From contig CP126202.1 in the NCBI GenBank assembly GCA_030272155.1, positions 3,059,501 through 3,123,500 of the forward strand: a DNA stretch of 64,000 nt, in the 5' to 3' direction. Positions 34,278 through 44,409 of this stretch are shown here, piece by piece; the first letter of the stretch is position 1, and each line of letters starts with the position of its first letter. The DNA is from Tetradesmus obliquus. Taxonomy: Eukaryota > Chlorophyta > Chlorophyceae > Sphaeropleales > Scenedesmaceae. Made by a program: the position numbers and the translations under genes. Under the pieces are notes generated by a model. The model searched no databases. It was given only the letters and a program-made list of their open reading frames with translations, and was not told the origin of the DNA.

Positions 34278-34867
34278 GGCACACATGCTGATGCCCGGAA
34301 GCTGCTGCTGTGGCATAGATGGGCGGTTGCATCCGTAGTTGCAGCGTTGTACTGGTGTTCCCATTGTAAGAGGACTAGTTGGTGGTGCTGCAGGAGACAG
34401 TGCTGCTTGCAAGGCTGGTTGGCTGGGTGCACGTGTTTTCTATACATGTAAGTGACGCAATATGCTGCATTGTGCTACTGCAATGTGTGTTTCCTGCAAT
34501 GCTATATACTGCACGTATTTTGGGTGGCTGAGGCGGCCCAGTGAGGCAGCGGCATGCCACTGCTGTGACATTGCTGGTATTCTGCTTAGGCTGCTGGCCC
34601 TTCCTCTTTCCTTGTTATGTAATCTTTCCAAGTATCTGTCAATAGCGCTGCCAGGCGATGTGAACCTTGTGAAACTGATACGTGGATTTCATACAGAGTA
34701 CATAGAGGCATGGCTGTGGCAAGGGGTTTTGCTTTCAACGGCGGCGGCGGAGCTAGTCCGTCACGGTGTACATCTGTCTGTTGATTCAAATCTACAAGAG
34801 CAATTGGCTCATTGTACAAAGATCACATCGGTCTTGGGATAGCACGTATGTTGTTTCAATGACTACC
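34278..34867. other. Intergenic, TauE 3' flank
   Basis: TGTAA at 34365-34369; otherwise nothing recognised. Confidence 0.4.
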
Positions 34868-35607
34868 ATGCATGTGCTAGCTTGCTGTCTCTGACAGCAA
34901 GAGGGAAAGCCCAGGCAAGAGGCGGGGACGCTGCTCATCACATTCAGGAGCGTTACACAACGGGTGCAATGCTCGCTCCAAGCCACAACAGGCTTATTTT
35001 TTTGGCAACATGTACTCAACAGTACAGTAGATCAACTCCAACTATCCACGACACATGGCCAAAAACCCTATCGTGCTGTTGAGGTGTATAATGGCACTAC
35101 AAAAGACATTCTTATCCTGACTACACCCGCAGTATATATTTTCTACTTACAAACCGACTAGGGCCTTGCTCCTGCTTGACGCCATCTCAGCCCCTCACAC
35201 CACACACTAATGCTTGTGTGTCGGGACGGGGGTGGGGGTGCGGCCATGGGGTTGTCCGGTACATGCAATCAACAAGAAGGCAGCATGAGCGGAGTGAGCA
35301 GGGAACACGATTTGTGGGCTGGTGACAGTAACCTGGTAATGTTTTTTTGTGTGTGCTGAAGGCAGCATGGAAGCATGCACAAGTCAAGGTACTACCTTGT
35401 ATGATACGCAGCACATGCGCATACAAGGTGCCAAATTACACACACCTTTTTTGTGTTGTGTTGGTGGTGTTGTCTTGGTGGCTGCTGCTGTTGATGTTGC
35501 GGCTGCTGCTGCTGCTGGTGGTGGTTGTACTGCTGATGCTGGTGGTGCCGGTGCTGTTGCTGATCACTGCTGCTGCCACTACTGTTGGCTGTTCCTGCAC
35601 CACCTGT

Positions 35608-37061
35608 TTAGCACTTTAAAGCTGCCTGCTGCCTGCAAGCGTTGAACTGGGCACTGATTGCCTTGACCCTGCCCGCGCTAATCATGCTGAGCTGCTCCTG
35701 CAGGGTGTCGACCTGTGAGGTGAGGCTGGTAACCTTCCAGGTGAGGGCTGCAATGGCTGCTGCCTGGCTGGCATCTGTGGAGGTGCTGCCGTTGTCTTGC
35801 AGCTGTATGTTGAGCTGCACCGGCTGCTGCAGCTGTATGATGAGCTGCAGCGGCTGCTCGCAGAACAGGGATGACACGCCGCTGCTATTACAAGACAATG
35901 GGCGGCAGGCGGCAGAAAGCAGGTGAGTCACACAAGCAACGTGCCACATTGCAGCGCCTTGCTGTGACTTGCAAATTCGTGTTGTAGGGGTGTTGGCAGG
36001 CCCAATGGCAACATGACGCACAGTCCATACCACGCAGCCACAAGAGAAGGCCCCTCACCTGCTTGCTGCTGCCCCGTTGATGCTGTCAGAGGAGCTGTCA
36101 CTTGGTGCTGCTGCTGTTGGTGGTGGTGTTGTGTCTGTGCTGGCCTCAACGTCTGTGGTGCTGTCAGTGTTGGGCTGCTGCTTCATCATGTCGGGGCAGG
36201 TGGGGGCCTCAATGGTGATGTACACGGTGCCGTCTGCTGGCTCACTGCAATGCAGAAGGATGGTTGCAGGAACCAGTCAGCAGGAACAGAAAGCGCATGA
36301 GCACTGGCAGACAACAGCAGCAGTATCTAGAGCTGGCGGTTGGTGCAGTTTGCAGCTGCACTTGTGCCAGGTGGATGAATACGTTGTGTTGTTGATGATG
36401 GCTGTATTACTGCTGCTGATTGTTGTATTGCTGCTGCCCACTGGGCCAATTCACTGCAATCACTGCCTTATCCGTGAGTGATGCAGTACTGCGCACAACA
36501 CAATCTAGTGAAAGAAATTCAAGCAGTTTACCGCCCATCTCAACTACTGCTGCTTTGCTGCCACTACTGATTTCGAATCATTCCGAATAATTGAGCACAG
36601 GCTGTGCACTGCTGCAGCTGCTGGCCTGGTCCGCACCTGCTGCTGCTTTGCTTGATTCCAGAGCTGGAGACGGTGCTGTTGGTATCCAGACGCCGGTATG
36701 CGAAGCTGGTGCCGTTCTTGGGCTGGCACGTTGTCGGCAAGCAGCTGCTGCTCCACTTTGCGTGGGCTGCCCTGCGAGCAAGGAAAAGCGACATAAGCTT
36801 TGCCAAAGCAATGCAACACACTGCAATGACAACTGTGAGCGCCCAGGTGCTGCTCAGGAAGCCTGAGACGGGCCCAGGGATCCAGCTGGCATGGGCGGGA
36901 CCCGGCACTGAGTTGGCGGGAGCAATGGCTGCTGCGCCCAGGCACAAGGCAAGGATGCAGCAGATGAATGTGATGAAGCGTGTCCAAGATGTTGTGGCCA
37001 CAGCGCCCCTGCGGCGGAAAAACAAGCGCTTCTTCTCCGCAGAAGAGAGTGGGCCACACAT
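35608..37061 (-). CDS. Two-TM coiled-coil protein, copy A
   Basis: Exons in transcript order: 37061-36637, 36244-36059, 35881-35608; phases agree, 294 residues. MCGPLSSAEKKRLFFRRRG is a basic N-terminus, then a hydrophobic helix (FITFICCILALCLGAAAIA), a Pro/Gly loop, a second helix (WALTVVIAVCCIALAKLMSL) and a soluble part. The C-terminus (LQLIIQLQQPVQLNIQLQD, then LTWKVTSLTSQVDTLQEQL) is a short heptad coiled coil. A TGTAA on the coding strand lies at 35436-35440. No family recognised; probably lineage-specific. It is about 90 percent or more identical to copy B. A TATTTAAA box lies at 37153-37160, about 95 bases before the ATG. Confidence 0.75.
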
Positions 37062-37152
37062 TGTTGTTTTCTTGTTTGTAGAGAGCTTTTGTTTGCGCAA
37101 GGTTGTCTTTAGTCTGTCGAGAAGCGGGAATGAGTCACGAGTCGGCAGGAGC

Positions 37153-37160
37153 TTTAAATA
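37153..37160 (-). promoter_or_regulatory. TATA-like box of copy A
   Basis: TATTTAAA on the minus strand within CACTATTTAAAGC, in the same place as the box of copy B relative to the ATG. Confidence 0.6.
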
Positions 37161-37388
37161 GTGCAGCTCGGTGCGGTCGAATGTGTCACTTTGTCACCTG
37201 ACAAGCTGTAGCTGCGCCCAGCGCAACACGACGATAACTTGCCATTAGTAACCATTGCTAAACTATTAAAACTTCGAGTACTTAACGACTTAAGACGGCT
37301 GCTTGTTCTGCTGTGATGGTACTTGCACTGCAGTACGTGTACTGCTGCACATGCATGCTGCACCAGGCATGCCAGGTCACATCAACCT

Positions 37389-38061
37389 TCCCACGACACC
37401 CAGCTGTGAGCAGCCCTGCCTGTCATTCCGCCTTTCAAAACTCAACATGCCTGTATGAAAAAGCACCATAGCCGGTTGCAGCGAATGTATCGGAAGCACG
37501 GCAACGTTCTGCATGCGTGCCGGGCTGCTGCTTGTCATGCATGCTGAGCCGGCGTGTGGTAGTGCGCGCTCCTGACACCCAGCTGTGTGCAACCCCGCAT
37601 GTCATTCCCTCTTCTAAAACACATCATGCTTTTAGAGAAAAGAACCATAGCTGGTTGCAGCGAATGAATCGGAAGCACGACAACGTTTTGCATGCGTGCC
37701 GGGCTGCTGCTTGTCATGCATGCTGTGCACCCAGCCAATCAATCCTGCAAGCACCGCTGTCTTCTGCAGCACCTGTTGCACAACCCTCTTACAAATATCA
37801 TGCGCAAAGCAGTAAGAACCTGCAACTACGGGGACAGTCGCCCAATTTTTCACATCAGCAGGTTCTGGGCGTCAGCATCTGCGCTGCTCGGGAAAGGCGT
37901 GCACGTCCGCTGTATGTCTGCTTAGAGGCCTCTTGACAGCGTGCATTGAAGCTGCATGCCTCTACTTGTGCTGAAAACAAGTAAAAATCATCGAAATCGT
38001 TAACATCATGTCGAAATCGTTAACATCAAGTCGAGTCGAATCACATGGGAACCAGAAATGT
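37389..38061. repeat. Spacer of inverted duplication with tandem 185-base repeat
   Basis: Two tandem units (about 37390-37550 and 37575-37735) sharing CACCCAGCTGTG..., TTGCAGCGAATG and GCGTGCCGGGCTGCTGCTTG. Further on are a copy of a dispersed repeat (37790-37900) and a short tandem of TCGAAATCGTTAACATCA (about 37990-38035). No gene. Confidence 0.8.
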
Positions 38062-38292
38062 TGGAACGTTGATGTGACCTGGCATGCCTGGTGCAGCATG
38101 CATATGCAGCAGTACATGTACTTCAGTGCAAGTACCATCACAGCAGTACAAGCAGCCGTCTTAGGTCAGTGAATGTTCGATGTTCCAATAATTTAGCATG
38201 GTTACAAATGGCAAGTCATCGTTTTGTTGCGCTGGGCGCAGCTACAGCTTGTCAGGTGACAAAGTGACACATTCGACCGCACCGAGCTGCAC

Positions 38293-38299
38293 TATTTAA
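38293..38299 (+). promoter_or_regulatory. TATA-like box of copy B
   Basis: TATTTAA about 91 bases before the ATG at 38390, conserved in the inverse copy. Confidence 0.6.
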
Positions 38300-38389
38300 G
38301 CTCCTGCCGACTCGTGACTCATTCCAGCTTCACGAAAAGCAACAAGCAACCTTGCGCAAACAAAATCTCTCTACAAACAACAAACAACA

Positions 38390-39805
38390 ATGTGTGGCCC
38401 TCTCTCTTCTGCGGAGAAGAAGCGCTTGTTTTTCCGCCGCAGGGGCGCTGTGGCCACAACATCTTGGACACGCTTCATCACATCCATCTGCTGCATCCTT
38501 GTCTTGTGCCTGGGCGCAGCAGCCATTGCTCCCGCCAACTCAGTGCCCGGTCCCGCCCATGCCAGCTGGATCCCTGGGCCCGTCTCAGGCTTCCTGAGCA
38601 GCACCTGGGCGGTCACAGTTGTCATTGCAGCGTGTTGCATTGCTTTGGCAAAGCTCATGTCGGTCTTCCTTGCTCGCAGGGCGGCCCACGCAAAATGGAG
38701 CAGCAACTGCTTGCCGACAACATGGCGTCTCAAGAACGGCACCAGCTTCGCATACCAGCGTCTGGATACCAACAGCATCGTCTCCAGCTCTGGAATCAAG
38801 CAAAGCAGCAGCAGGTGCGGACCAGGCCATGGCCAAGCCAGCAGCTGCAGCAGTGCCTGTGCTTATTCGGAATAACCCAATCATCAGTAGTGGCAGCAAA
38901 GCAGCAGTAGTTGAGATGGACAGTAAACTGCTTATCTTTCTTTTAACAGAGCGCAATACAGCGTATTCACGTATAAGGCAGCGATTGCAGTGAATTGGCC
39001 CAGTGAGCAGCAGTAAAACAACAATCATCAACAACACAAAGTATTCACCCACCTGGTGCATGTGCAGCTGCACACAGCACCAACTGCCAGCTCTAGGATA
39101 CTGCTGCTTTTCCTTGCCAGTACTTGTGCAGTTTCTGCTCCTGCTGACTGGTTCCTGCAACCATGCTTCTGCATTGCAGTGAGCCAGCAGATGGCACTGT
39201 GTACATCACCATTGAGGCCCCCACTTGCCCCGACATGATGAAGCAGCAGCCCAACACTGACAGCACCACAGACACTGAGGCCAGCACCGACAACACACCA
39301 ACACCAGCAGCAGCAGCAGCAGCAGCACCAAGTGGCAACTTCTCTGACAGCATCAACGGGGCAGCATCGATCAGGTGAGGGGCCTTCTCTTGTGTGATGT
39401 TGCCATTGGGCCTGCCAACACCCTACAACTTGAATTTGCAAGCCACATCAAGGCGCTGCAAAGCGGCACGTTGCTTGTGCGGCTCACCTGCTTTTTGCCG
39501 CCTGCCGCCCATTGTCTTGTACCCGCAGCGGCCTGTCATCCCTGAGCCCTCAGCCCCAGCCGCTGCAGCTCATCATACAGCTGCAGCAGCCGGTGCAGCT
39601 CAACATACAGCTGCAGGACAGCAACAGCGCCCCCGCATATGCCAGCCAGGCAGCAACCATTGCAGCCCTCACCTGGAAGGTCACCAGCCTCACCTCACAG
39701 GTCGACACCCTGCAAGAGCAGCTCAGCATGATCCGCACGGGCAGGGTCAAGGCGATCAGCGCCCAGTTCAACGCTTGCAGGCAGCAGGCAGCTTTGGAGT
39801 GCTAA
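38390..39805 (+). CDS. Two-TM coiled-coil protein, copy B
   Basis: Exons 38390-38814, 39180-39374, 39529-39805; phases agree, 298 residues. Same architecture as copy A: MCGPLSSAEKKRLFFRRRG, two hydrophobic helices, a Ser-rich linker, an acidic/Thr-rich stretch (TDSTTDTEASTDN) with poly-Ala, and a C-terminal coiled coil with LTWKVTSLTSQVDTLQEQLS. Exon 1 is exactly the same length as in copy A; exon 2 differs by 9 bases and exon 3 by 3, all in frame. A conserved TGTAA lies at 39990-39994. Both copies keep open frames and splice sites, so both are probably expressed or the duplication is recent or gene-converted. Function unknown. Confidence 0.75.
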
Positions 39806-40964
39806 ACAGGGGCAGACAGACCCAGGCAAAGGAACATCCAGCAGTAGTGGCAGCAGCAGTGATCAGCAACAGCACCGGCACCACCAGCATCAGCAGTACA
39901 ACCACCACCACCAGCAGCAGCAGCAGCCGCAGCATCAACAGCAGCAGCCACCAAGACAACACCACCAACACAACACAAAAGAAGGTGTGTGTAATTTGGC
40001 ACCTTGTATGCGCATGTGCTGTGTATCATACAAGGTAGTACCTTGACTTGTGCATGCTTCCATGCTGCCTTCAGCACAAAGAAAACACCATTACCAGGTT
40101 ACTGGTGCCAGCCCACAAATCATGTTCCCTGCTCACTCCGCTCATGCTGCCTCATGTGGATTGCATGTACCGTTCAACCCAATGATCGCATCACCACCTC
40201 CACCCCGACACACAAGCATGAGTGTGGTGTGAAGGGCTGAGGTGGCGTCAAGCAGGAGCAAGGCCCTAGTTGTCATGGTGTGTAAGGTGAAAAGATCGGC
40301 TGTGGGTGTAGTCGTGATAGGATTGTCTGTTGTAGTGCCATTATAGCTTGACAGCACGCTAGGGTTGGTGGCCATGTGTGGTGGATAGTAAGAGGTTTAT
40401 CTATTGTACTGTTGAGTAGATGTTGCCAAATAAGCCTGTTGTGGCTTGGAAGCGGGCAGTGTCCCCGTTGTGTAACACCCCTGAATGTGATGAGCAGCGT
40501 CCCCGCCTCTGTGCTGGGTACTCCTCCTTGCTGTCAGAGACAGAAAGCTAGCGCACGCACGGTGGCCCTGGAGGCATCGTATATATCGCCCCAACAGCCA
40601 TCGTTGGTCAGTGAACTGATTGCTTGATTTGATCCAAAATCAGTCATCAAGCAGGCAGACCAGCTGCGCCACCGCCTTTAAAATGTAAAGTCCTCCGCCT
40701 CAGCCCCGATCCCAGGTATTCTGTACAGAATCAACACATAGATTACACAAGCCGGGCTCGCCTCAAGTAAATCAGCTGCTGACATATCCAGTGGGCAGAT
40801 TGAACACCTTGACAGCAAGGACCAGCACCCTAAGCTGACCTTTTCAATACCCCAAGCAGAAAACCAGCAACTTCACCGTGACATGCAGCTGCCTCATTGC
40901 TCAGCGTCAGGCATCCGACGCCCTAGACCATAGTAATCCTGCTCACAGAAGCAGTGCAGACACC

Positions 40965-41420
40965 AGTACAACCCCATATTCACAAATGCAGCCGCTCACT
41001 GTTCTACAGCATCAGGTTCTGGGCGTCAGCAGTTGCGCTGCTCCTCAGGCCACCATATGTGCATGCAGCCCGCATCAGTCCTGCCAGCACCACCTTGTTC
41101 TGCAGCACCGACAACTGATCCATTTAATGTATGCCATGCACACACCAGTATAACCATGTAAGTGCGGCTGCAGCTGCCCACTATTCTACAGCAGCGGGCT
41201 CTGGGCGTCCGTCATCTGCGCTGCTGCTCAGGCGACTGCCCGTGCATGCAGTCGACATCAACCTTGCAAACAACAATGCCTTCTGCAGCATCAACAGCAG
41301 ATCCCTCTTCTCAAGTTCAATGCACATATCAGTACGACCCTGTAACTGTGGTTGCAGCCGCCCACTGTGTGACAGCAGCGGGTTCTATGTGTCAGCATCT
41401 GCGCTGCTGTTGGTACACCT
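40965..41420 (+). repeat. Tandem 180-base repeat, also present at 37790-37900
   Basis: Three units, each containing GCAGCCGCCCACT...CAGCAGCGGGTTCTGGGCGTCAGCATCTGCGCTGCTG-like sequence (motif quoted in parts, with variants) at about 41015, 41195 and 41380; a fourth lies in the inverted-repeat spacer at 37861. Confidence 0.8.
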
Positions 41421-41569
41421 CACTAACTTGCGCAGTCTTCCAGCGCAGCAGGAAGTGTCTTCCTTGTTCGAATGAGCTATAAACGTAATCAGCAGGCTAT
41501 CACAGCTGCTTGCTACCAGCCCTTACTGACCAGCGCTGATGATTGATGTCCGACATCATTGATCAGCAG

Positions 41570-41660
41570 CTCAGCCTGCCAAAGTAGGGTGGCAGCGGCA
41601 GCCGGAAAGCCTGCAGCAGGTCAACCGCCCAGCAGGGCACGTAGCATCCCGGTATGCAAT
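41570..41660 (-). repeat. Terminal-exon echo downstream of the SDR gene
   Basis: Copy of the last exon 3' part (the DLVQGFRLRLPPYFG segment) located about 130-220 bases beyond the stop at 41791, with frame-breaking differences. Confidence 0.9.
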
Positions 41661-41790
41661 GACTGCCTAACATAGTAGCTGATGACAACAACTAGCTTCC
41701 TGCTGCTGCTACTGCTGAACTAAGCTGCGCAACAAAGCATATAGCAAGCTGCCAGCTAATAGTCAACAGCGACCAGTGCCAACCCTTGTC

Positions 41791-43025
41791 CTAGCTGTTG
41801 ATGCGGCCAAAGTAGGGTGGCAGCCGCAGCCGGAAGCCCTGCACCAGGTCGACCACCCAGCAGGGCATGTAGCAGCCCAGGCAGTACAGCACGCCACTCA
41901 GCCAGCCAGCCACGTAGTGCCGCGGCGGGCGGCGGCTGAGGGCCAGCTTCGCTACCTTGTCTGCGATGTGCTGAGGGTCTGTGGGGAACAGGGAGCCCCA
42001 GCCCTGCTCTGCGTCGTTGTGGTACAGTGCTTGTGTGGCCTGCGGGTTCAGATGAGCAAGGCAGGACAAGATTGCCAGCAGCAGGGTGCAAATATCAAAT
42101 CTAACCATTGAGTTCGGCAGCAAGGGGGAGTATGTGGGTGACACAGCTGGTGCGCCGCTGACCGCAGTGACGCCCGGTGCATGCATGCATTGAAATAGGA
42201 AAACAAGCAGCCTGGTAAAGTCCCTGTGCTGTAAGCTGAGTTGCTGGCAGGGTAGCATGGCAGGGTAGCAAGGCAGACGGACATGCGTGTCATGGCCAGT
42301 TGTGATATACAGCCGCCAGGCAATCCGCACGTGCAGGCGCACTAGCAGCTGCAGATGCGCTGGCCTGCTTTGGCTTGAATATGTTTGATAAGCAGCAGCA
42401 CTGGCCAGTACTACCATACACCATGGTAGTTCCAAGAACTTGCTACTCACAAACTGCAGTTGGTTGAAAAGGCTGCCTTGCTGGGGCTTCACACTGCATG
42501 GCTTGTGGAACAGCCGTGTGTTCATGAAGCCTGCAGGTGGCAGCAGCACAAATATAGACAATTACAATGCTACAATGACATCACATCTCAGAGCCGCAAT
42601 CGCTGCAGTCATGCTAATCCATTGGTATTGCACCTAGGTGACTTTCGGACAATGCAGACCTCTTGCCAATAACAGCCTGAGTAATCATGCTGATACTAAT
42701 ATAAAATCCAGAAGTCAATGTCACAACGACGACTGTGACTGCGTCCCCACCTGGTGCCACGTGCATCACTTTGACACCAAACGGCGCCATCTCAATGCGC
42801 AGGCTGTCGCTGTATGCTCTCACAGCAAACCTGTGCAGCAGCACGGCAGCAGCAGCAGCAGCAGCACAAGTTAACAGTGGGGGCAACGTAAATCAATCAT
42901 GTGCGTAGCCCACACAAGGTGTGCGACATGAGCAGCATGCGCGCAGTTGCTGGGCGTGTCATTGGTGCTGTTCATCATCAGTTGAAGCACTGCAAAAGCT
43001 GGTGACGTGCAGTGTTGCTGGTATA

Positions 43026-43057
<32 letters not shown>

Positions 43058-44063
43058 GGCTGCTATTGCAGCTTGAATCACGCCAGGCGTGCCACTCACT
43101 TGCTAGCGCTGTAGGCTGCCGCCTGCGCCACCGCACAATAGCTGGTGGCGCTTCCAATGTTCACAATCACGCCGGTGCCTTGCTGCAGCATCGCCGGTGC
43201 GACTGCGTTGTTCATCTCCCACTGCGCAAAGAAGTTCACCTGCAGGAGTTGCAGTCAAGCGGTAGGCAGGTAAGCAAGTTTGCATGCATGACTGCGTGAG
43301 CTGGATAAGTGAGCCTTCTATGCTTGCCGTACATATCCATACGTATGGCCAGAATGGCCAGCAGCCCTTGAGCGGCCGTGTGTGCTGGCTACAGCAGCAC
43401 GCGGGCACAGCAGCTTGTTCTTGTTTCAAGCTGCTGCAATGCAGGCACTGGCTATTCTAGCCTTGAAGGGAGCAAGTGTAGCTTGGCCGAGTATCATACG
43501 CATGATGCGTACTGCATGGCGGGTTACTCACCTCCATTAGCTGGCGTGCTTCTGCTACAGGGCATTCAGTTGTCCAGGCTTTCAGTAGTGCACCTGCATT
43601 GTTCACAACTGCAGCAGGCAAGCAGCAACAGGTTGTAGAACAGCCCATGGTGCGTTGCATACGCGGTGGCACTTGCAGCAGCAGCAGCAGCAAGGGTGCT
43701 TGCGACGGTTGCCGTCAGAGTGTGTCTGTCACGTAACAGCAGCTTGCATGCTACTGCTGCATAGCATTGGTATACATCTGTGTACTACAACTGCTTTCCA
43801 ATGCGGCACATCAGCCCCGGTCTCTTACCAACATCGATTCTCCCACACTCTTGCAGGACTTGCAGTACTACCCTTCTGGTTGCAGCTGCGTCCGTCACAT
43901 CCAGCTCTAGCTCCACGCAGCCGTAGCTTTCCAGCTTAATAGCGTCCTTGCAACGTCCTGTGGCGTAAACCTTACAGCCATAGCGGGCGAACGCCTTGCA
44001 CAAGCAGTGCCCAAGCCCGCCCTCTGTGCACCCAGTGACCAGCACCACTCGTTGCTGCACCAT
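41791..44063 (-). CDS. Short-chain dehydrogenase/reductase (AYR1-like)
   Basis: Exons in transcript order: 44063-43829, 43608-43532, 43239-43100, 42830-42751, 42530-42451, 42039-41791; phases agree, 286 residues. Classical SDR marks: VLVTGCTEGGLGHCLCKAF (nucleotide-binding TGxxxGxG), LELDVTD, VVNNAGA, INIGSAT-like VNIGSATS, and the catalytic YSASK; the N-terminal Arg after the second strand (YATGR) favours NADPH. The TGCTEGGLG variant is common in 1-acyldihydroxyacetone-phosphate reductase (AYR1) and related lipid reductases, so ether-lipid or acyl-lipid metabolism is plausible but not proven. The C-terminus (VLYCLGCYMPCWVVDLVQGF) is hydrophobic and may anchor it to a membrane. It lies 346 bases downstream of the PF6 stop, on the same strand. 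Confidence 0.85.
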
Positions 44064-44409
44064 CCCAGGTATATTTAATTACGTTCCAGGTAGGTTGCAG
44101 TTTGCGATTGCGACAGCTGATGAGTGACGTGCGAGCAATAATCACTGTGCCTCAGGTGGAGTGCCTGCCCAAATGTCTGTCCCTTGGTATTCGACTGCGA
44201 GCACTGGACTGACGGCAACCAGCCGCAGCCTGAATTATCAAGAGGTTATCGTCCAGTAACCAGTGCTGATCAGGATTTACGGTCATCCCTGATGGGACGC
44301 AAAGACCTGAGCCCTGGCAGTTTGAAATGTGCCACGGATAAAGATGACAGCAGTTACAAACAACCGCCTCCAACGCTGTTCAAGCGCACGAGAACATCCC
44401 CTCAGCACT
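44064..44409. other. Gap between PF6 stop and SDR start
   Basis: Short intergenic region; a reverse-strand TGTAA at 44354-44358 could serve PF6. Nothing else recognised. Confidence 0.4.

Larger units (their letters stand above)
34868..37388 (-). repeat. Left arm of large inverted duplication
   Basis: About 2.5 kb whose reverse complement matches 38062-40558, including a complete gene with its promoter and 3' flank. The outer edge matches CTGTCTCTGACAGCAAG (34883) with CTTGCTGTCAGAGACAG (about 40534); the inner edge matches GGTCACATCAACC with GGTTGATGTGACC. Confidence 0.93.
38062..40558 (+). repeat. Right arm of large inverted duplication
   Basis: Inverse copy of 34868-37388. Differences are scattered substitutions and in-frame indels in the coding parts. 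Confidence 0.93.
40559..41790. other. Intergenic with dispersed 180-base repeats
   Basis: No gene. Contains three tandem copies of the 180-base repeat (about 40965-41420) and a truncated copy of the terminal exon of the neighbouring SDR gene (about 41570-41660). Confidence 0.6.

Noticed and set aside
41776..42111. Plus-strand open frame opposite the last SDR exon
   Set aside because: Shadow of the SDR terminal exon, which has conserved family sequence and matching splice phase.
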